From: Salibacterium halotolerans
GTDB lineage: Bacteria; Bacillota; Bacilli; Bacillales; Marinococcaceae
Assembly (NCBI RefSeq): GCF_900115625.1
Contig: NZ_FOXD01000010.1
Coordinates: forward strand, 1-64,000
Direction of reading: 5' to 3'
Length of the DNA stretch: 64,000 nucleotides
Shown: piece after piece, positions 45,991 to 55,760 of the stretch
Position numbering within the stretch: position 1 is the first letter of the stretch
Layout: each line of letters begins with the position of its first letter
Notes under the pieces: generated by a model
Told to the model about the DNA's origin: nothing
Databases searched by the model: none
What the model saw: the letters and a program-made list of their open reading frames with translations, nothing else
Program-made: the position numbers and the translations under genes

Positions 45991-46059
45991 ACATGGTAAG
46001 ACAGGCATAAATGTTGAAGCAGAGACTTCTGTATGAAGCAGGAAAGGGAGTGGCGGTGT

Positions 46060-47040
46060 ATGCCCGGCGCAGGAACCGCGTGGAAAATTTGGGTGTTGTG
46101 CAGTGTGCTGATAGGGTCTGCTCTGCTTATTGGATGTGAAAATCCTGTATCGAGCGAGTCCGAAGAAGACAAAGCAGCACTTCTGCTTGAACACACCATA
46201 AATGAGCAAAGCTGGAACCGCAAAGGGTACCAGGGGCTGCTGCAGATACAATCGGAGCTTGGAATGGAAGTGAGCTATCATGAAAACATTTCCACCCTGC
46301 CGAAGCTGAAAGAACAAGTGAACCATCTTGAAGAAAAAGGTGTGGATCTTGTTTTCGGTCACGGAAAAGTATTCGGAGAGAGGTTTATGAACATCCGAAA
46401 ATCCTATCCTGACATTCATTTTGTCAGTATCAATGGGGAAACCGGCGCTGAAAACATGACATCGGTTCAGCTTAAAGGGTATGCTATGGGGTATTTTGCC
46501 GGCAGGCTTGCGGGAAACATGACCAATACCGGTGCTATTGCCGTCATTGCAGCCCGGTCATGGCAGCCGGAGGTAAATGGATTTGCTGATGGAGCCAAAA
46601 GCGGTGATACCCCGGTAGAAGTGATATCAAAGACAACAGGAAGCTGGAATAATAAAGAAAAAGCGCTGCAGAAACTGCAGGCCGCGACGAGTGAAGATGC
46701 CGACATTGTATATCCCGCAGGAAATGGATTTCATGTTGATGTTATCAACCAGGCGAAAGAACAAGGTCTGCAGGCCATTGGTTATCTCGGAGATCAATCG
46801 GATCTGGGAGAAGCGGCCGTACTGACAAGTACGATTCAACACGTGGAACGTGTTTATCAGAAGATCGCAGAGAAGTATCAAAAGGGAGAACTTAAAAGCG
46901 GGGTGGAAGCTTATGGTTTTGAAGAAGGTGCGGTATCACTCGGACCTTTCAGCCCGAAAGTTCCCGAAAACGTCCGTCAACGCATAAAAGCAGACATTGA
47001 TTATTACAAGGAAACGGGAGAACTCCCGGGCAGCCAGTGA
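46060..47040 (+). CDS. med: Med-like BMP family lipoprotein
   Basis: This 326-residue protein has a lipobox-like IGC after a hydrophobic start (Cys near 27) and then a BMP/PBP-type fold (GVDLVFGHGKVFGERFM, GYAMGYFAGRLAGNM, NGFADGAKSG). Med in B. subtilis sits in this same place before fabH and affects competence. The start at ATG 46060 has GGGAG at good spacing. Related BMP proteins bind nucleosides. The partner comZ, which follows med in B. subtilis, is absent; a mobile element lies there instead. Confidence 0.78.
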   Translation: MPGAGTAWKIWVLCSVLIGSALLIGCENPVSSESEEDKAALLLEHTINEQSWNRKGYQGLLQIQSELGMEVSYHENISTLPKLKEQVNHLEEKGVDLVFGHGKVFGERFMNIRKSYPDIHFVSINGETGAENMTSVQLKGYAMGYFAGRLAGNMTNTGAIAVIAARSWQPEVNGFADGAKSGDTPVEVISKTTGSWNNKEKALQKLQAATSEDADIVYPAGNGFHVDVINQAKEQGLQAIGYLGDQSDLGEAAVLTSTIQHVERVYQKIAEKYQKGELKSGVEAYGFEEGAVSLGPFSPKVPENVRQRIKADIDYYKETGELPGSQ

Positions 47041-47097
47041 AACAAGAAATAATATATTATCTATCCGGAGCCTGGGACAAAACCTTTATAAGAAAAG

Positions 47098-47136
47098 AAA
47101 ATGCCGAACGGTTTCCTGAAACCGTTCGGCATTTTT
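47098..47136. terminator. Element-borne hairpin terminating med
   Basis: ATGCCGAACGGTTTC and GAAACCGTTCGGCAT form the stem, with T-run after it. It is the first terminator structure downstream of med. Confidence 0.7.
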
Positions 47137-47347
47137 CTTTTCTGAGATCAACCGCTGCGCCAACATACTTTGCTTTTACTCCAGAGCACAAGGGCGACAT
47201 CGGTTCGCTGGGGCTCACCGTGTCTTCTTTGCCCCCGGCCGTTCCAGGACCCGTTTGCCGGAATCGAAACCGCACCTGAGCTGCTCCGGCCATACGGATG
47301 CAGAAGATGCAGGTGTTTGTTTGTTGCGTTCAGGTTGGGTGGACGGA

Positions 47348-47559
47348 CGTTCGTTGGGAATGGTCCCAAGGCACTTTAGGGTATCACGCAGCCTCTCAAA
47401 CGTCGTTGGGCCTGACGCCCGAGGCACTTTAGAGTGTCCGGTGCACCCTTAAACGTCACTAGGAATGGTTCCGAAAGCACTTTAGGGGGTTCCGTACCAC
47501 CGTAAACGTCGTTGGGCCTGACGCCTGAGGGACTTCAGAATGCTCGGTGCACCCTTAAA
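47348..47559 (+). repeat. Four 53-bp tandem repeats
   Basis: Units start at 47348, 47401, 47454 and 47507, each exactly 53 bases and ending in AAA. Units 2 and 4 are the most alike (both with CGTCGTTGGGCCTGACGCC), and units 1 and 3 share GAATGGT, which suggests duplication of a two-unit block. No spacers, so not CRISPR. Confidence 0.85.
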
Positions 47560-47849
47560 CGTCATTATCCTGTGGAAGTACGTCACGTGCGGGCGCCGAC
47601 TCTGACCGCACATCCTGCGGGGTACCCGCGACTCGTGCTGTTCTATGCAGGAGCCGGAGCATGTTGGCTGCGCTGCTGTACGACGGTTGAACAACGCCGC
47701 CGGACATTCGTATTTTTCTCCGCCTCTTTTGCTTTTGTCCCGGACTCTTTTTATAGTGTGAAACGGTACGATTTTGATACACTTTTCTCCAGGAGCAGGC
47801 ATTTATTTCTGAAGTGCTGTAGTGGACATTCCACATTGCATGATATAGA

Positions 47850-47868
47850 ATTAAAACCAGGTCATAAG
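47850..47868. promoter_or_regulatory. FapR-like operator before fabH
   Basis: ATTAAAACCAGGTCATAAG agrees at 14 of 19 positions with the FapR palindrome ATTAGTACCWGGTACTAAT as I recall it. TATAGA at 47844-47849 may be the -10 box. FapR, relieved by malonyl-CoA, controls fabHF in B. subtilis. Confidence 0.6.
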
Positions 47869-47933
47869 ATGAAGTATTAACTTTATAGGTATAGAATAAC
47901 CTGCAGTCTTGGAACTAAGAGGAGGAACGATAA

Positions 47934-48869
47934 ATGAAACAGTCAGGTATCTGGGGTATGGGATCGTACACCGAGGGACGGGTGGTGACAAACACAGAGC
48001 TGGAAAAAACACTGGATACGAGTGATGAATGGATTCGTACAAGGACGGGTATTGAAAGAAGAGTGTTCGCCGAGGATGACGTTAACACTTCGGATATGGC
48101 ATACTATTCATCAATAGAGGCATTAGAAGAGGCAGGGTTGGACGCGTCCGATCTTGATCTGATTCTGGTCGCTACGGTTACGCCCGACTATCCTTTTCCA
48201 TCCGTTTCTTCCTTGCTGCAGGAGCGGCTCGGAGCCAACAAAGCGGCAGCGATGGATATCGGAGCGGCCTGCGCCGGATTCATCTATGGTCTCTCGACAG
48301 CGGATCAATTCATCAAAACCGGCATGTATGAACATGTTCTCATTGTCGGCGCGGAAAAATTATCGAAAGCGACCGATATGAGTGACCGTAATACAGCTGT
48401 ACTATTCGGTGACGGCGCCGGTGCTGCTGTAGTGGGGCCGACTTCGGAGAATAGAGGCTTTTTCTCGTTTGAATTAGGGTCTGACGGCAGCGGGGCCATG
48501 CATATCCGTCAGGACCCGCAGATTATCATGAATGGCCGCGAAGTGTTTAAATTCGCTGTCCGTCAGATGGGTGAATCTTCTATAAATGTGCTGGAAAAAG
48601 CCGGATTGACTAAAGATGATGTAGATTTTCTCGTGCCTCACCAGGCTAATATCCGTATAATGGAAGCAGCCAGGGAAAGACTTGAACTTCCAAAGGAAAA
48701 AATGGCAGCCACTGTTCAGTACTACGGAAATACTTCGTCTTCTTCGATACCAATTGCTCTCGTTGAGGAATTAAAAAATGGTAAAATAAATGACGGAGAT
48801 CTTGTTGTCATGGTAGGTTTCGGATCAGGACTTGTCTGGGGAGCCACAGCGATGCGCTGGGGCCGCTGA
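47934..48869 (+). CDS. fabH: Beta-ketoacyl-ACP synthase III
   Basis: FabH starts fatty acid synthesis by condensing acyl-CoA with malonyl-ACP. The 311-residue enzyme has Cys113 in [13 protein letters not shown], His in VPHQANIRI and Asn in [11 protein letters not shown], making the Cys-His-Asn triad. The strong AGAGGAGG site precedes it. It is followed by fabF after 45 bp, as in B. subtilis. Confidence 0.95.
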   Translation: MKQSGIWGMGSYTEGRVVTNTELEKTLDTSDEWIRTRTGIERRVFAEDDVNTSDMAYYSSIEALEEAGLDASDLDLILVATVTPDYPFPSVSSLLQERLGANKAAAMDIGAACAGFIYGLSTADQFIKTGMYEHVLIVGAEKLSKATDMSDRNTAVLFGDGAGAAVVGPTSENRGFFSFELGSDGSGAMHIRQDPQIIMNGREVFKFAVRQMGESSINVLEKAGLTKDDVDFLVPHQANIRIMEAARERLELPKEKMAATVQYYGNTSSSSIPIALVEELKNGKINDGDLVVMVGFGSGLVWGATAMRWGR

Positions 48870-48914
48870 TCCACCAAATCAGAGCAAACAACGCAGACAA
48901 AGGAGAGGAAAGAC

Positions 48915-50159
48915 ATGAGTGAAAATAACCGTGTAGTGATTACCGGAATGGGGACTGTAAATCCAGTCGGTCTTGATGCCGCGTCATCCTGGGTGAATAT
49001 AACGAATGGCATGAACGGCATCGGGGAACTTACGCGGGTTAATAAAGAAGAGTTTCCAATGAAAGTTGCAGCGGAAGTCCGGGACTTTAACGCTTCTGAT
49101 TACTTTGATGGAAAAGATGCCAGAAAGATGGACCGTTTCACCCAGTTTGCGGTGGCTTCTGCAAAAATGGCGCTGAAGGATGCGGATTACACGATAACCG
49201 AAGATAATGCCGAGAATGTCGGCGTGTGGATCGGATCCGGAATCGGTGGTATGGAAACGTATGAGCAGCAGTTTAATAAATTCAATGAAAAGGGATATAA
49301 GCGGGTCAGTCCCTTTTTCGTGCCAATGATGATTCCAGATATGGCTTCCGGTCAGGTATCCATCATGACAGGAGCAAAAGGAATTAACTCCTGCACCGTG
49401 ACGGCCTGCGCTTCCGGCACAAACTCCATCGGTGATGCATTTAAAGTGATTCAGCGGGGAGATGCTGAAGTGATGATTACCGGCGGTGCAGAAGCCCCGA
49501 TTACGAATATGGCTGTCGCCGGTTTCAGTACGGCCAAGGCGGTGACAACCAATGATGACCCGGATACGGCATCCCGCCCGTTTGATAAAAACAGGGACGG
49601 CTTTGTCATGGGAGAAGGAGCCGGGGTGCTGATTCTGGAATCCCTGGAGTCCGCCAAAAACCGTGGTGCTCATATCTACGCCGAAATTAAAGGTTACGGT
49701 GCCACCGGGGATGCGTATCATCTGACAGCTCCGGCACCGGAAGGAGAAGGGGCTGTACGATCGATGCAGAAAGCGTTGGATGACGCAGACCTGAAGCCTG
49801 AAGAAATCGGGTATGTGAATGCACACGGAACCAGTACCGCTTACAACGATGAATATGAAACCACGGCTCTCAAAACGGTGTTTGGTAACCATGCGTATGA
49901 GATGGACATCAGTTCCACCAAATCCATGACAGGCCATCTCCTTGGAGCAGCTGGAGCGATTGAAGCCATCTTCACGTTGAAAGCGATAGAAGACGGCATT
50001 CTTCCTCCTACCATCAATTATAAAGAAGAAGATGAAGCCTGCGACCTGAACTATGTTCCGAATGAGAAGAAAGAAAAAGAAGTGAAAGCAGCACTCAGCA
50101 ACTCACTCGGATTCGGCGGCCACAACGCCACCCTCATCTTTCAGAAGTATGAAGAATAA
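48915..50159 (+). CDS. fabF: Beta-ketoacyl-ACP synthase II
   Basis: FabF elongates the acyl chain. In 414 residues, Cys165 lies in [15 protein letters not shown], with His in [12 protein letters not shown] and in [11 protein letters not shown] completing Cys-His-His. It is co-transcribed with fabH and ends at a strong hairpin. Confidence 0.95.
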   Translation: MSENNRVVITGMGTVNPVGLDAASSWVNITNGMNGIGELTRVNKEEFPMKVAAEVRDFNASDYFDGKDARKMDRFTQFAVASAKMALKDADYTITEDNAENVGVWIGSGIGGMETYEQQFNKFNEKGYKRVSPFFVPMMIPDMASGQVSIMTGAKGINSCTVTACASGTNSIGDAFKVIQRGDAEVMITGGAEAPITNMAVAGFSTAKAVTTNDDPDTASRPFDKNRDGFVMGEGAGVLILESLESAKNRGAHIYAEIKGYGATGDAYHLTAPAPEGEGAVRSMQKALDDADLKPEEIGYVNAHGTSTAYNDEYETTALKTVFGNHAYEMDISSTKSMTGHLLGAAGAIEAIFTLKAIEDGILPPTINYKEEDEACDLNYVPNEKKEKEVKAALSNSLGFGGHNATLIFQKYEE

Positions 50160-50165
50160 AAATAA

Positions 50166-50201
50166 GAAGCCCTGCCGGTTCGTTAAATCCGGCAGGGCTT
50201 C
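50166..50201. terminator. Terminator between fabF and the LCP gene
   Basis: GAAGCCCTGCCGG and its complement make a 13-bp stem followed by T-rich DNA on the plus side. It separates two convergent genes. Confidence 0.9.
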
Positions 50202-50217
50202 TTTACTCTCTGTTTTT

Positions 50218-51309
50218 TTAATAGCTGCTGTCGTCTTCCTTGCTTTCATCGGAGGCAGTCTGTATGTCGTCTGTTGAAGACTGGTTTAAAAATTGCTGCA
50301 GTTTTTCTTTGTTGGTCTGTTTGTCCATTTCAAGCACAAGCCCCGCATGCGTGTATCGTTCATTTTGATACGTGTCCTCAAGAGGAATCCGCATCGTGTT
50401 AATATCGTTAATCTCACTGAGCAGAACGTCTTTTCCAAGGCTGAACATTCTGCTTGTAGAGACATCGGTATCGATGTTCGGGCGGACTGCGCTTATTAAT
50501 TGGGGAATTTTTGTAACGCTGCTGAAGGAAAGTACTTCATCTTTGAGCAGATTCAGCATCTTCTGCTGGCGCTCCACTCTTCCGAAATCATTGTTCTCTC
50601 CCCCGCGGTAACGCACGTATTCCAGTGCTTCTTCCCCGTCCAGTTTCTGCGTCCCCGGCTGGAAATCGATATTGACATTACCGGAGTGGTCGTTATAATA
50701 CATCCGTTCCTGTATGTCCACTTCTATTCCATCAGGAGCCACTGCGTCCACGACTTCCACGAAACCATCAAAATTAACCGTGGCATAATGATCGATCGCA
50801 ATATCGAAATTTTTTTCTATCGTGTCACGCAGGAGCTCAACACCCCCGTAGGCAAAAGAGGCATTAATTTTATTGTTCTCATGACCTGGAATATCTACAT
50901 AAGAATCCCGTAGAATAGAAGCAAGCTGGACATTGTTATTTTCCGGATTGTAGTTCGCAAGCATAATCGTATCGGTGCGCTGGGCTCCCGATTCCTCTTC
51001 ATTATCTACGCCGACCAGAAGAAACGTAAGGTTTTCATCGGGGTCGTTGTCTGCATTATCATTAGAACCGCCTGTGTTGTTCTCTTCTGAAGATTCCGGC
51101 GGTGATTCTCCACTGTTGTCGTTGGAATTGTTGTCCATTGGATCTGTCGAATCATTGTTATTCTGCTCTTCTGTTCCGAAAGGCCGGCCGTCTTTTGAAA
51201 GTGTGGTGAACGTGGCAGTGACAGCCAGCACCGCAATAAGAAATGTTAAGAAATAAAACTTCTTTTTTGATGATGAAGATCTGCGGTATCGTCTTTTCTC
51301 TCTTGCCAC
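50218..51309 (-). CDS. LytR-CpsA-Psr (LCP) family wall ligase
   Basis: The protein has 363 residues if started at GTG 51309, where AGGGGG lies eight bases upstream; the ATG at 51330 would contain that site. A basic start, one membrane helix (about 15-35), an acidic Asn/Ser-rich linker (about 45-95), then the LCP domain: RTDTIMLANYNPENN, ILRDSYVDIPGHENNKINASFAYGG in two parts, and RGGENNDFGRVERQQKML. LCP enzymes transfer anionic polymers to peptidoglycan at the outer membrane face. Acidic linkers are common in halophiles. Confidence 0.88.
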   Translation of the reverse strand: MAREKRRYRRSSSSKKKFYFLTFLIAVLAVTATFTTLSKDGRPFGTEEQNNNDSTDPMDNNSNDNSGESPPESSEENNTGGSNDNADNDPDENLTFLLVGVDNEEESGAQRTDTIMLANYNPENNNVQLASILRDSYVDIPGHENNKINASFAYGGVELLRDTIEKNFDIAIDHYATVNFDGFVEVVDAVAPDGIEVDIQERMYYNDHSGNVNIDFQPGTQKLDGEEALEYVRYRGGENNDFGRVERQQKMLNLLKDEVLSFSSVTKIPQLISAVRPNIDTDVSTSRMFSLGKDVLLSEINDINTMRIPLEDTYQNERYTHAGLVLEMDKQTNKEKLQQFLNQSSTDDIQTASDESKEDDSSY

Positions 51310-51417
51310 TTTAGTAACCCCCTCAGACATTCAACCATGATTATAACAGAAAAAGAGGGACTTTTTGAATGAAAAATTAAAAAAATAAATCGTAACAGGA
51401 AGAAAAGTGCAAAAAAA

Positions 51418-53952
51418 TTATTTATGTTGTCGAATAAACTGCAGTGCTTCTTTTCTCGTTGTTATTTCACCATCAAGCATTTTCTGTTCGATCGAGAATA
51501 AATAATCACGGAAATCCGGTCCCGGTTTGAGACCTGCAGCTTTTAAATCATGGCCGTCGAGAAGGGGCCGCAGTTCTCTACGCTTCTTTTGGTACTGCCT
51601 GAGAAACCCGGCCTGATCATGGTCTGCAGCTATCGCAGCAAAAAACAGTGCCTCCTCCGGAATGTGATAGGCATGGGAATGAAAGCGGCCCGGACTGTTC
51701 CATTCTTTTTCGTTCAGAAGCGAAAGCAGAAGAGACGTATTCTGAACGATGCTTTTCTGTTTTTTTGTTACAGCTGCCGTTTCGGCTGATGGAATGGACC
51801 CCGCCTGTCCAAGATAAAGGCAGAACAGAATACAGAACCATTCCGGCAGATCCTCAGGCTTTTCCGGGGAATCTAGATACGTCTCTACCACTTTCTTTGT
51901 TTGACTGGTCCAGACAGCACCAGGGAAAAAGATAGGGAGAATCCCCAGCTCATCAAGACGCTCCAGGCTCCGAACAGGGTCTGCTTCCTTAAATAACGTC
52001 TGGAACTCAGAGGTGATTCTACTGCGGGATAAGGACGAAACAGCGGATACGGAATAATGTATAAATGCCGTTGTCTCCTTGCTCATACGGAATTGAAAAC
52101 GCTGTTCAAAGCGGATACCCCGCAGTATTCTGGTGGGATCCTCCACAAAACTCAGATTATGCAGCACACGCAGTGTTTTCTTGTTAATATCATCTCTGCC
52201 GTGAAAATAGTCAATCAGATCACCGAAATCGGAAGGATGGAGGGAGGCAGCCATGGCATTCATCGTAAAATCCCGGCGGTATAGATCTTCTTTAATATTC
52301 GAGCGGGAAACAGTCGGAAGAGCCGCAGGTGTTTCGTAGTATTCGGTGCGCGACGTCGTGAAATCCACACGCCGTCCGGATGGAAAGGTGACAGTCGCCG
52401 TGCCGAACGTTTCATGAACCGAAACCGTTCCATCATACCGGGCAGCTGTCTTTTCAGCGAGCGCCATTCCATCGCCTTCCACAACGATATCAATATCTTC
52501 CCCTTTTTGTTCCAGCAGTATGTCCCTTACCATCCCCCCGATGATAAACGCGTTCTGATTTTCTGACGCTGCTGTTTCCCCGATGACTGTCAACAGCTGT
52601 AGTACGTCCGGTGAAAGCAGGGCCACGAGCTGTGGTTTTACATTGCCCTTTTCCTTCCCTGCACCAAAAGACTGCTGCAGCTGCTCAATCACATCGGTCC
52701 GGGACACGATGCCGATGATGGTACCATTGTCCATCACAGGGACACGTCCGATATTATACCGGATAAACATGTTTTGTATTTCTTCAAACGATGTGGTTTT
52801 GGATACGGTGATACAGTCGGTGCTCATATATCCTTTTACCGGTGCATGTCCAAGGTGATGCTGAACAGCTTTATCGATGTCACGGCGGGAGATAATGCCG
52901 ATCAGCGCATTTTTATTATCGACGACGGGAAATCCGTTATGTCCATGGTAAATGAGACGTTTTTTGGCTTCATCGACCCGGACATCTTCTGTAATGGTTT
53001 TCACAGGAGCAGACATAATGGTTGCAGAGGTAATCGGATCCGCGATGGACTGCAAAAGGAGTTTTTTCACCTTTTCGTGGACAGCATCCGCCTCTTCGTT
53101 TTTTACAGAGGCCGATGCAGCACGATCGTGACCGCCTCCACCGAAATACTGCATCACTGGAAGCAGGCTGAGTCTGGCAGAGGCTGAACGTCCGATGATG
53201 AAAACTTTATTTTTCATTGCTGTCACCGTGAGGACAGCATCTGCTCCTGTTGTTTCCATAAGCCGGGATGTTATAACATTCAGACTTCCTGCGTAATGTT
53301 CTGTTTCCACCATCGATGTTATGACATCGAGTCCTTTATCCCCGATATGTTCACTGGAAGCAAGGTATTCCTGGAAAACCTGCTGCTGCCGGGACGAAAG
53401 GGTGTCTTCCGAAAACTGCTGCACGAGCTCGAGGTTTAATCCGTGTTCCATCAAGAACGCAACTGCTTTCATATCACGAAGTGTTGTCCCGGGATAGGAA
53501 AAAGAACCTGTATCGGTATACAATCCAAGCGCAAACAGCGTGGTCTCGGACTCGGACGGAACCCACCCGCGTTTCATCCATTCTTCCAGCAGTATCGTAA
53601 TGCAGGCCCCCGTCTCATCGAGATAATACGTGGTACCTTTACGTTTGTTTTCTTCCGGGAGAGGGTGATGGTCGAAAACAGTGACCGGTGTATCACCATC
53701 TTCCAGAAAAGCGGCAGGGGTGCGCGCAAGGGATGGCGTGTCGGTCAAAATAATATGATCAATATGTTCCCAGGGGGCGTCTTCTTCCGGAATGAAGGGA
53801 AAATGATCACGGTATATGGCCAGGTATTGTTTTACCTGTTCGGACTGTGTGCCGGAAAGGACCATGACAGCATCCGGATAGAGAGCGGACGCTGCTGTCA
53901 TGGAAGCCAGAGCATCAAAATCCATGTGTTCGTGGGAAAGAATCACTTCCAT
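51418..53952 (-). CDS. DHH-CBS-tRNA nucleotidyltransferase fusion (probable A-adding or CCA enzyme)
   Basis: This is an 844-residue fusion. The N-terminal DHH/DHHA1 phosphoesterase (about 1-310) has HEHMDFDALAS, the late DHHPLP and GGGGHDRAAS. Two CBS domains follow (about 315-440), then a class II nucleotidyltransferase (about 455-610) with FIIGGMVRDILLEQ and the DID metal site, and a C-terminal tRNA-binding helical part. Fusions of this sort occur in Bacillota with split CC-adding and A-adding enzymes. Which nucleotide is added is not shown. The DHH part might hydrolyse oligonucleotides or sense c-di-nucleotides. It is 2 bp from the next gene on the same strand. Confidence 0.82.
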   Translation of the reverse strand: MEVILSHEHMDFDALASMTAASALYPDAVMVLSGTQSEQVKQYLAIYRDHFPFIPEEDAPWEHIDHIILTDTPSLARTPAAFLEDGDTPVTVFDHHPLPEENKRKGTTYYLDETGACITILLEEWMKRGWVPSESETTLFALGLYTDTGSFSYPGTTLRDMKAVAFLMEHGLNLELVQQFSEDTLSSRQQQVFQEYLASSEHIGDKGLDVITSMVETEHYAGSLNVITSRLMETTGADAVLTVTAMKNKVFIIGRSASARLSLLPVMQYFGGGGHDRAASASVKNEEADAVHEKVKKLLLQSIADPITSATIMSAPVKTITEDVRVDEAKKRLIYHGHNGFPVVDNKNALIGIISRRDIDKAVQHHLGHAPVKGYMSTDCITVSKTTSFEEIQNMFIRYNIGRVPVMDNGTIIGIVSRTDVIEQLQQSFGAGKEKGNVKPQLVALLSPDVLQLLTVIGETAASENQNAFIIGGMVRDILLEQKGEDIDIVVEGDGMALAEKTAARYDGTVSVHETFGTATVTFPSGRRVDFTTSRTEYYETPAALPTVSRSNIKEDLYRRDFTMNAMAASLHPSDFGDLIDYFHGRDDINKKTLRVLHNLSFVEDPTRILRGIRFEQRFQFRMSKETTAFIHYSVSAVSSLSRSRITSEFQTLFKEADPVRSLERLDELGILPIFFPGAVWTSQTKKVVETYLDSPEKPEDLPEWFCILFCLYLGQAGSIPSAETAAVTKKQKSIVQNTSLLLSLLNEKEWNSPGRFHSHAYHIPEEALFFAAIAADHDQAGFLRQYQKKRRELRPLLDGHDLKAAGLKPGPDFRDYLFSIEQKMLDGEITTRKEALQFIRQHK

Positions 53953-53954
53953 TA

Positions 53955-54245
53955 TTATTCCTCCGGATTGTCGTTTTTAATATGCATCAGCTGCCGGTGA
54001 AATTCTTTCAGGGCAAGCGGAAGTATATATTCCGCGTTTTGATTGGACGGCGGCATACCAACCTGTTCGAAATAGGCCTGTATATCCTGAATCTGTTCCT
54101 GTTGTTCCCGGTAAAGTCTTAAAGAAGGGATATATGTTTCATTTCCGATGTGAGCGGCCGTTTCATTGATGTCTGCGGCCAGTTTATCAAGCTGCTCTAA
54201 TTTTCTGTACAGTTCCTGCTGTTGTTTTTCCCGGTGGGTTACCAC
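53955..54245 (-). CDS. Unrecognised small coiled protein upstream of the DHH-CBS gene
   Basis: This helical protein has 96 residues if started at GTG 54245; an AGGAGG lies eight bases before it. The sequence is Gln/Glu-rich (REKQQQELYRKLEQLDKLAADIN), suggesting a coiled coil, with no cysteines. It lies 2 bp before the nucleotidyltransferase fusion gene on the same strand, so it is in its operon. Its function is unknown. Confidence 0.6.
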   Translation of the reverse strand: MVTHREKQQQELYRKLEQLDKLAADINETAAHIGNETYIPSLRLYREQQEQIQDIQAYFEQVGMPPSNQNAEYILPLALKEFHRQLMHIKNDNPEE

Positions 54246-54467
54246 TATTTCATCCTCCTGCATAGACTGATATTACGTAAGGGATGGAGCATTGTTTTAT
54301 ACAAATTTTCGTTGAAAAAAGGATTTAGGTTACGTTCTGACGAAAGTTCTCTTATTTATGCCAGTGCGATAAAATACTCATGGTACTCCATGCACGGTTT
54401 ATATAACAGTATAAAACATAAATCCCCGGTATGTCCTGCAAGGTGAACGAAAAAGGAGAGAATGCTC

Positions 54468-54674
54468 ATGGTTGTCAGACTGCTCGTCCTCGCCGCAGGG
54501 TTTGGCCTGGCATCAGCAGGGGGAATCAGTATCATAGCGTTCCTGAACTATATTCCGGCAGGTTTATCGATTGTTGAGTTTTTGATATTTCTGCTGCAGC
54601 GGTCGGAATCCGCTTTGTTTATTTTAGGGTGTATCCTGATTACAGGAAGTATATACTGGCCTGAAAATTCATGA
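54468..54674 (+). CDS. Small membrane protein, YjbA neighbour
   Basis: This is a 68-residue hydrophobic protein with two to three helices and no recognised domain. ATG 54468 follows AAAGGAG at 9 bases; an ATG at 54462 is too close. It precedes yjbA by about 85 bp. Its Pro-Glu-Asn-Ser end is unremarkable. Confidence 0.55.
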   Translation: MVVRLLVLAAGFGLASAGGISIIAFLNYIPAGLSIVEFLIFLLQRSESALFILGCILITGSIYWPENS

Positions 54675-54758
54675 GAACATTCCACCTGCCCGCGGGAATA
54701 AAACAATTTTTGTCTGACTATACTGTTGATACAAATGGATAGCAAGGAGGGTGTAAGA

Positions 54759-55508
54759 ATGCCCCGAATCCGTGATGTGTGGATTAACTGGTTTGAAGGG
54801 GAAGAAAATGGCTACAACGTCTGTCCTTTTCATGAATGGAATGCCGAAGACCGGATTGAAGTGCTTGATCAGGCAGAGATTGTAAAGGTATCAGAACGAT
54901 TGTACGATTATGTAGAGAACCGGCTGGAAGATTTGCCGGAAAGGCTGCTTCATGACGTTTTTCAAAAAAGTACGCTCCGCAAAAAGATGACAAGGGTGAC
55001 GTTGGATTACTGTTTTGTCATGTTTGATGGGTCGCGGGTGCTGGCTGTCGATACGCTGGGGTATAAAACTCCCATTCGAAAAAGCCGTCTTGCGCCGAAG
55101 CATGAAAGAACCGTCAAAGAAATCATGGAACATGACGCATCCGATGCATTTGATATGAAGGACACCTTGGCTGCTAAAGAGTATCATATCCTTTCGCCGC
55201 ACCCGGATTATATGACCGGTTTAACGAGAAAAGAACGGCAGCTGAAACAGCTTCTTTTCATGGCGATGGACCAATTGTATACATCCGGTGAATCCGCAGA
55301 AGTGCGGTATTGGTTTACAGAATGGGACCCGTCCGTCTACGGGGACATTCAGTGGAATATGGACAAAGAAACGATGTGGCAGCAGTTTTTTGATCAGGTG
55401 AAAGATGGATGGTCTCCCGGTCACTATGAGTTATGCCGGAAAATGATTAAAGGGCAGCCGTTTTTCGAAAAGCTGTGGAACATGCAGCACGAAGAAGAGG
55501 TGAAATGA
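54759..55508 (+). CDS. yjbA: YjbA family protein (UPF0736)
   Basis: The protein has 249 residues. The start at ATG 54759 has GGAGGG seven to nine bases upstream. The sequence MPRIRDVWINWFEGEENGYNVCPFHEWN is characteristic of YjbA, a soluble Bacillaceae protein of unknown function. In B. subtilis yjbA lies next to trpS, as here with trpS convergent. Its function is unknown. Confidence 0.85.
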   Translation: MPRIRDVWINWFEGEENGYNVCPFHEWNAEDRIEVLDQAEIVKVSERLYDYVENRLEDLPERLLHDVFQKSTLRKKMTRVTLDYCFVMFDGSRVLAVDTLGYKTPIRKSRLAPKHERTVKEIMEHDASDAFDMKDTLAAKEYHILSPHPDYMTGLTRKERQLKQLLFMAMDQLYTSGESAEVRYWFTEWDPSVYGDIQWNMDKETMWQQFFDQVKDGWSPGHYELCRKMIKGQPFFEKLWNMQHEEEVK

Positions 55509-55578
55509 AAAGGCTTTACACTTATTCCGTTGTTCCATATAATAAGACACAGAACAAGTTTGTAAAGCAGGTGATGAT

Positions 55579-55692
55579 ATGGATGGACTGGCATACGCAG
55601 TCATGCAGGGATTTACGATTCTTTTCGCCGTTGGAACAATCGGATTCAGTGTGCTGATAGGAAAGATTTGGAGAAAACAGAAAGGGTATTAA
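55579..55692 (+). CDS. 37-residue single-helix membrane peptide
   Basis: The ATG at 55579 follows AGGTGATG. The peptide is one helix (AVMQGFTILFAVGTIGFSVLIG) with a basic end (KIWRKQKGY), which suggests a positive-inside orientation. A second small frame overlaps it out of phase (55505-55651) but shows no features. It may be a small-protein gene following yjbA; a strong terminator lies after. Confidence 0.5.
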   Translation: MDGLAYAVMQGFTILFAVGTIGFSVLIGKIWRKQKGY

Positions 55693-55760
55693 AAAAGGCG
55701 TGTCTTTTCTGTCAAAACCGCGCCCACCTTCGCCTGCGGCCGCTGGATTTGTGAACAAGA

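Larger units (their letters stand above)
47068..47747 (+). mobile_element. GAGGCTGGGACAAAA element, copy C, enlarged
   Basis: The ends are GAGCCTGGGACAAAACC and CTTTTGTCCCGGACTC, an inverted pair. It is about 680 bp, larger than copies A and B because of an internal block with 53-bp tandem repeats. Blocks in common with copy A: the hairpin, CTTTTACTCCAGAGCACAAGG, and CTCGTGCTGTTCT. Non-coding as far as I can see. It separates med from fabH, where comZ would be expected. Confidence 0.72.

Noticed and set aside
47348-47559. Possible CRISPR array
   Set aside because: Units are contiguous 53-bp tandem copies with no unique spacers and no cas genes nearby.
55505-55651. 49-codon frame overlapping the small membrane peptide
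   Set aside because: No domain, helix or conserved feature; the out-of-phase membrane peptide is the better candidate.
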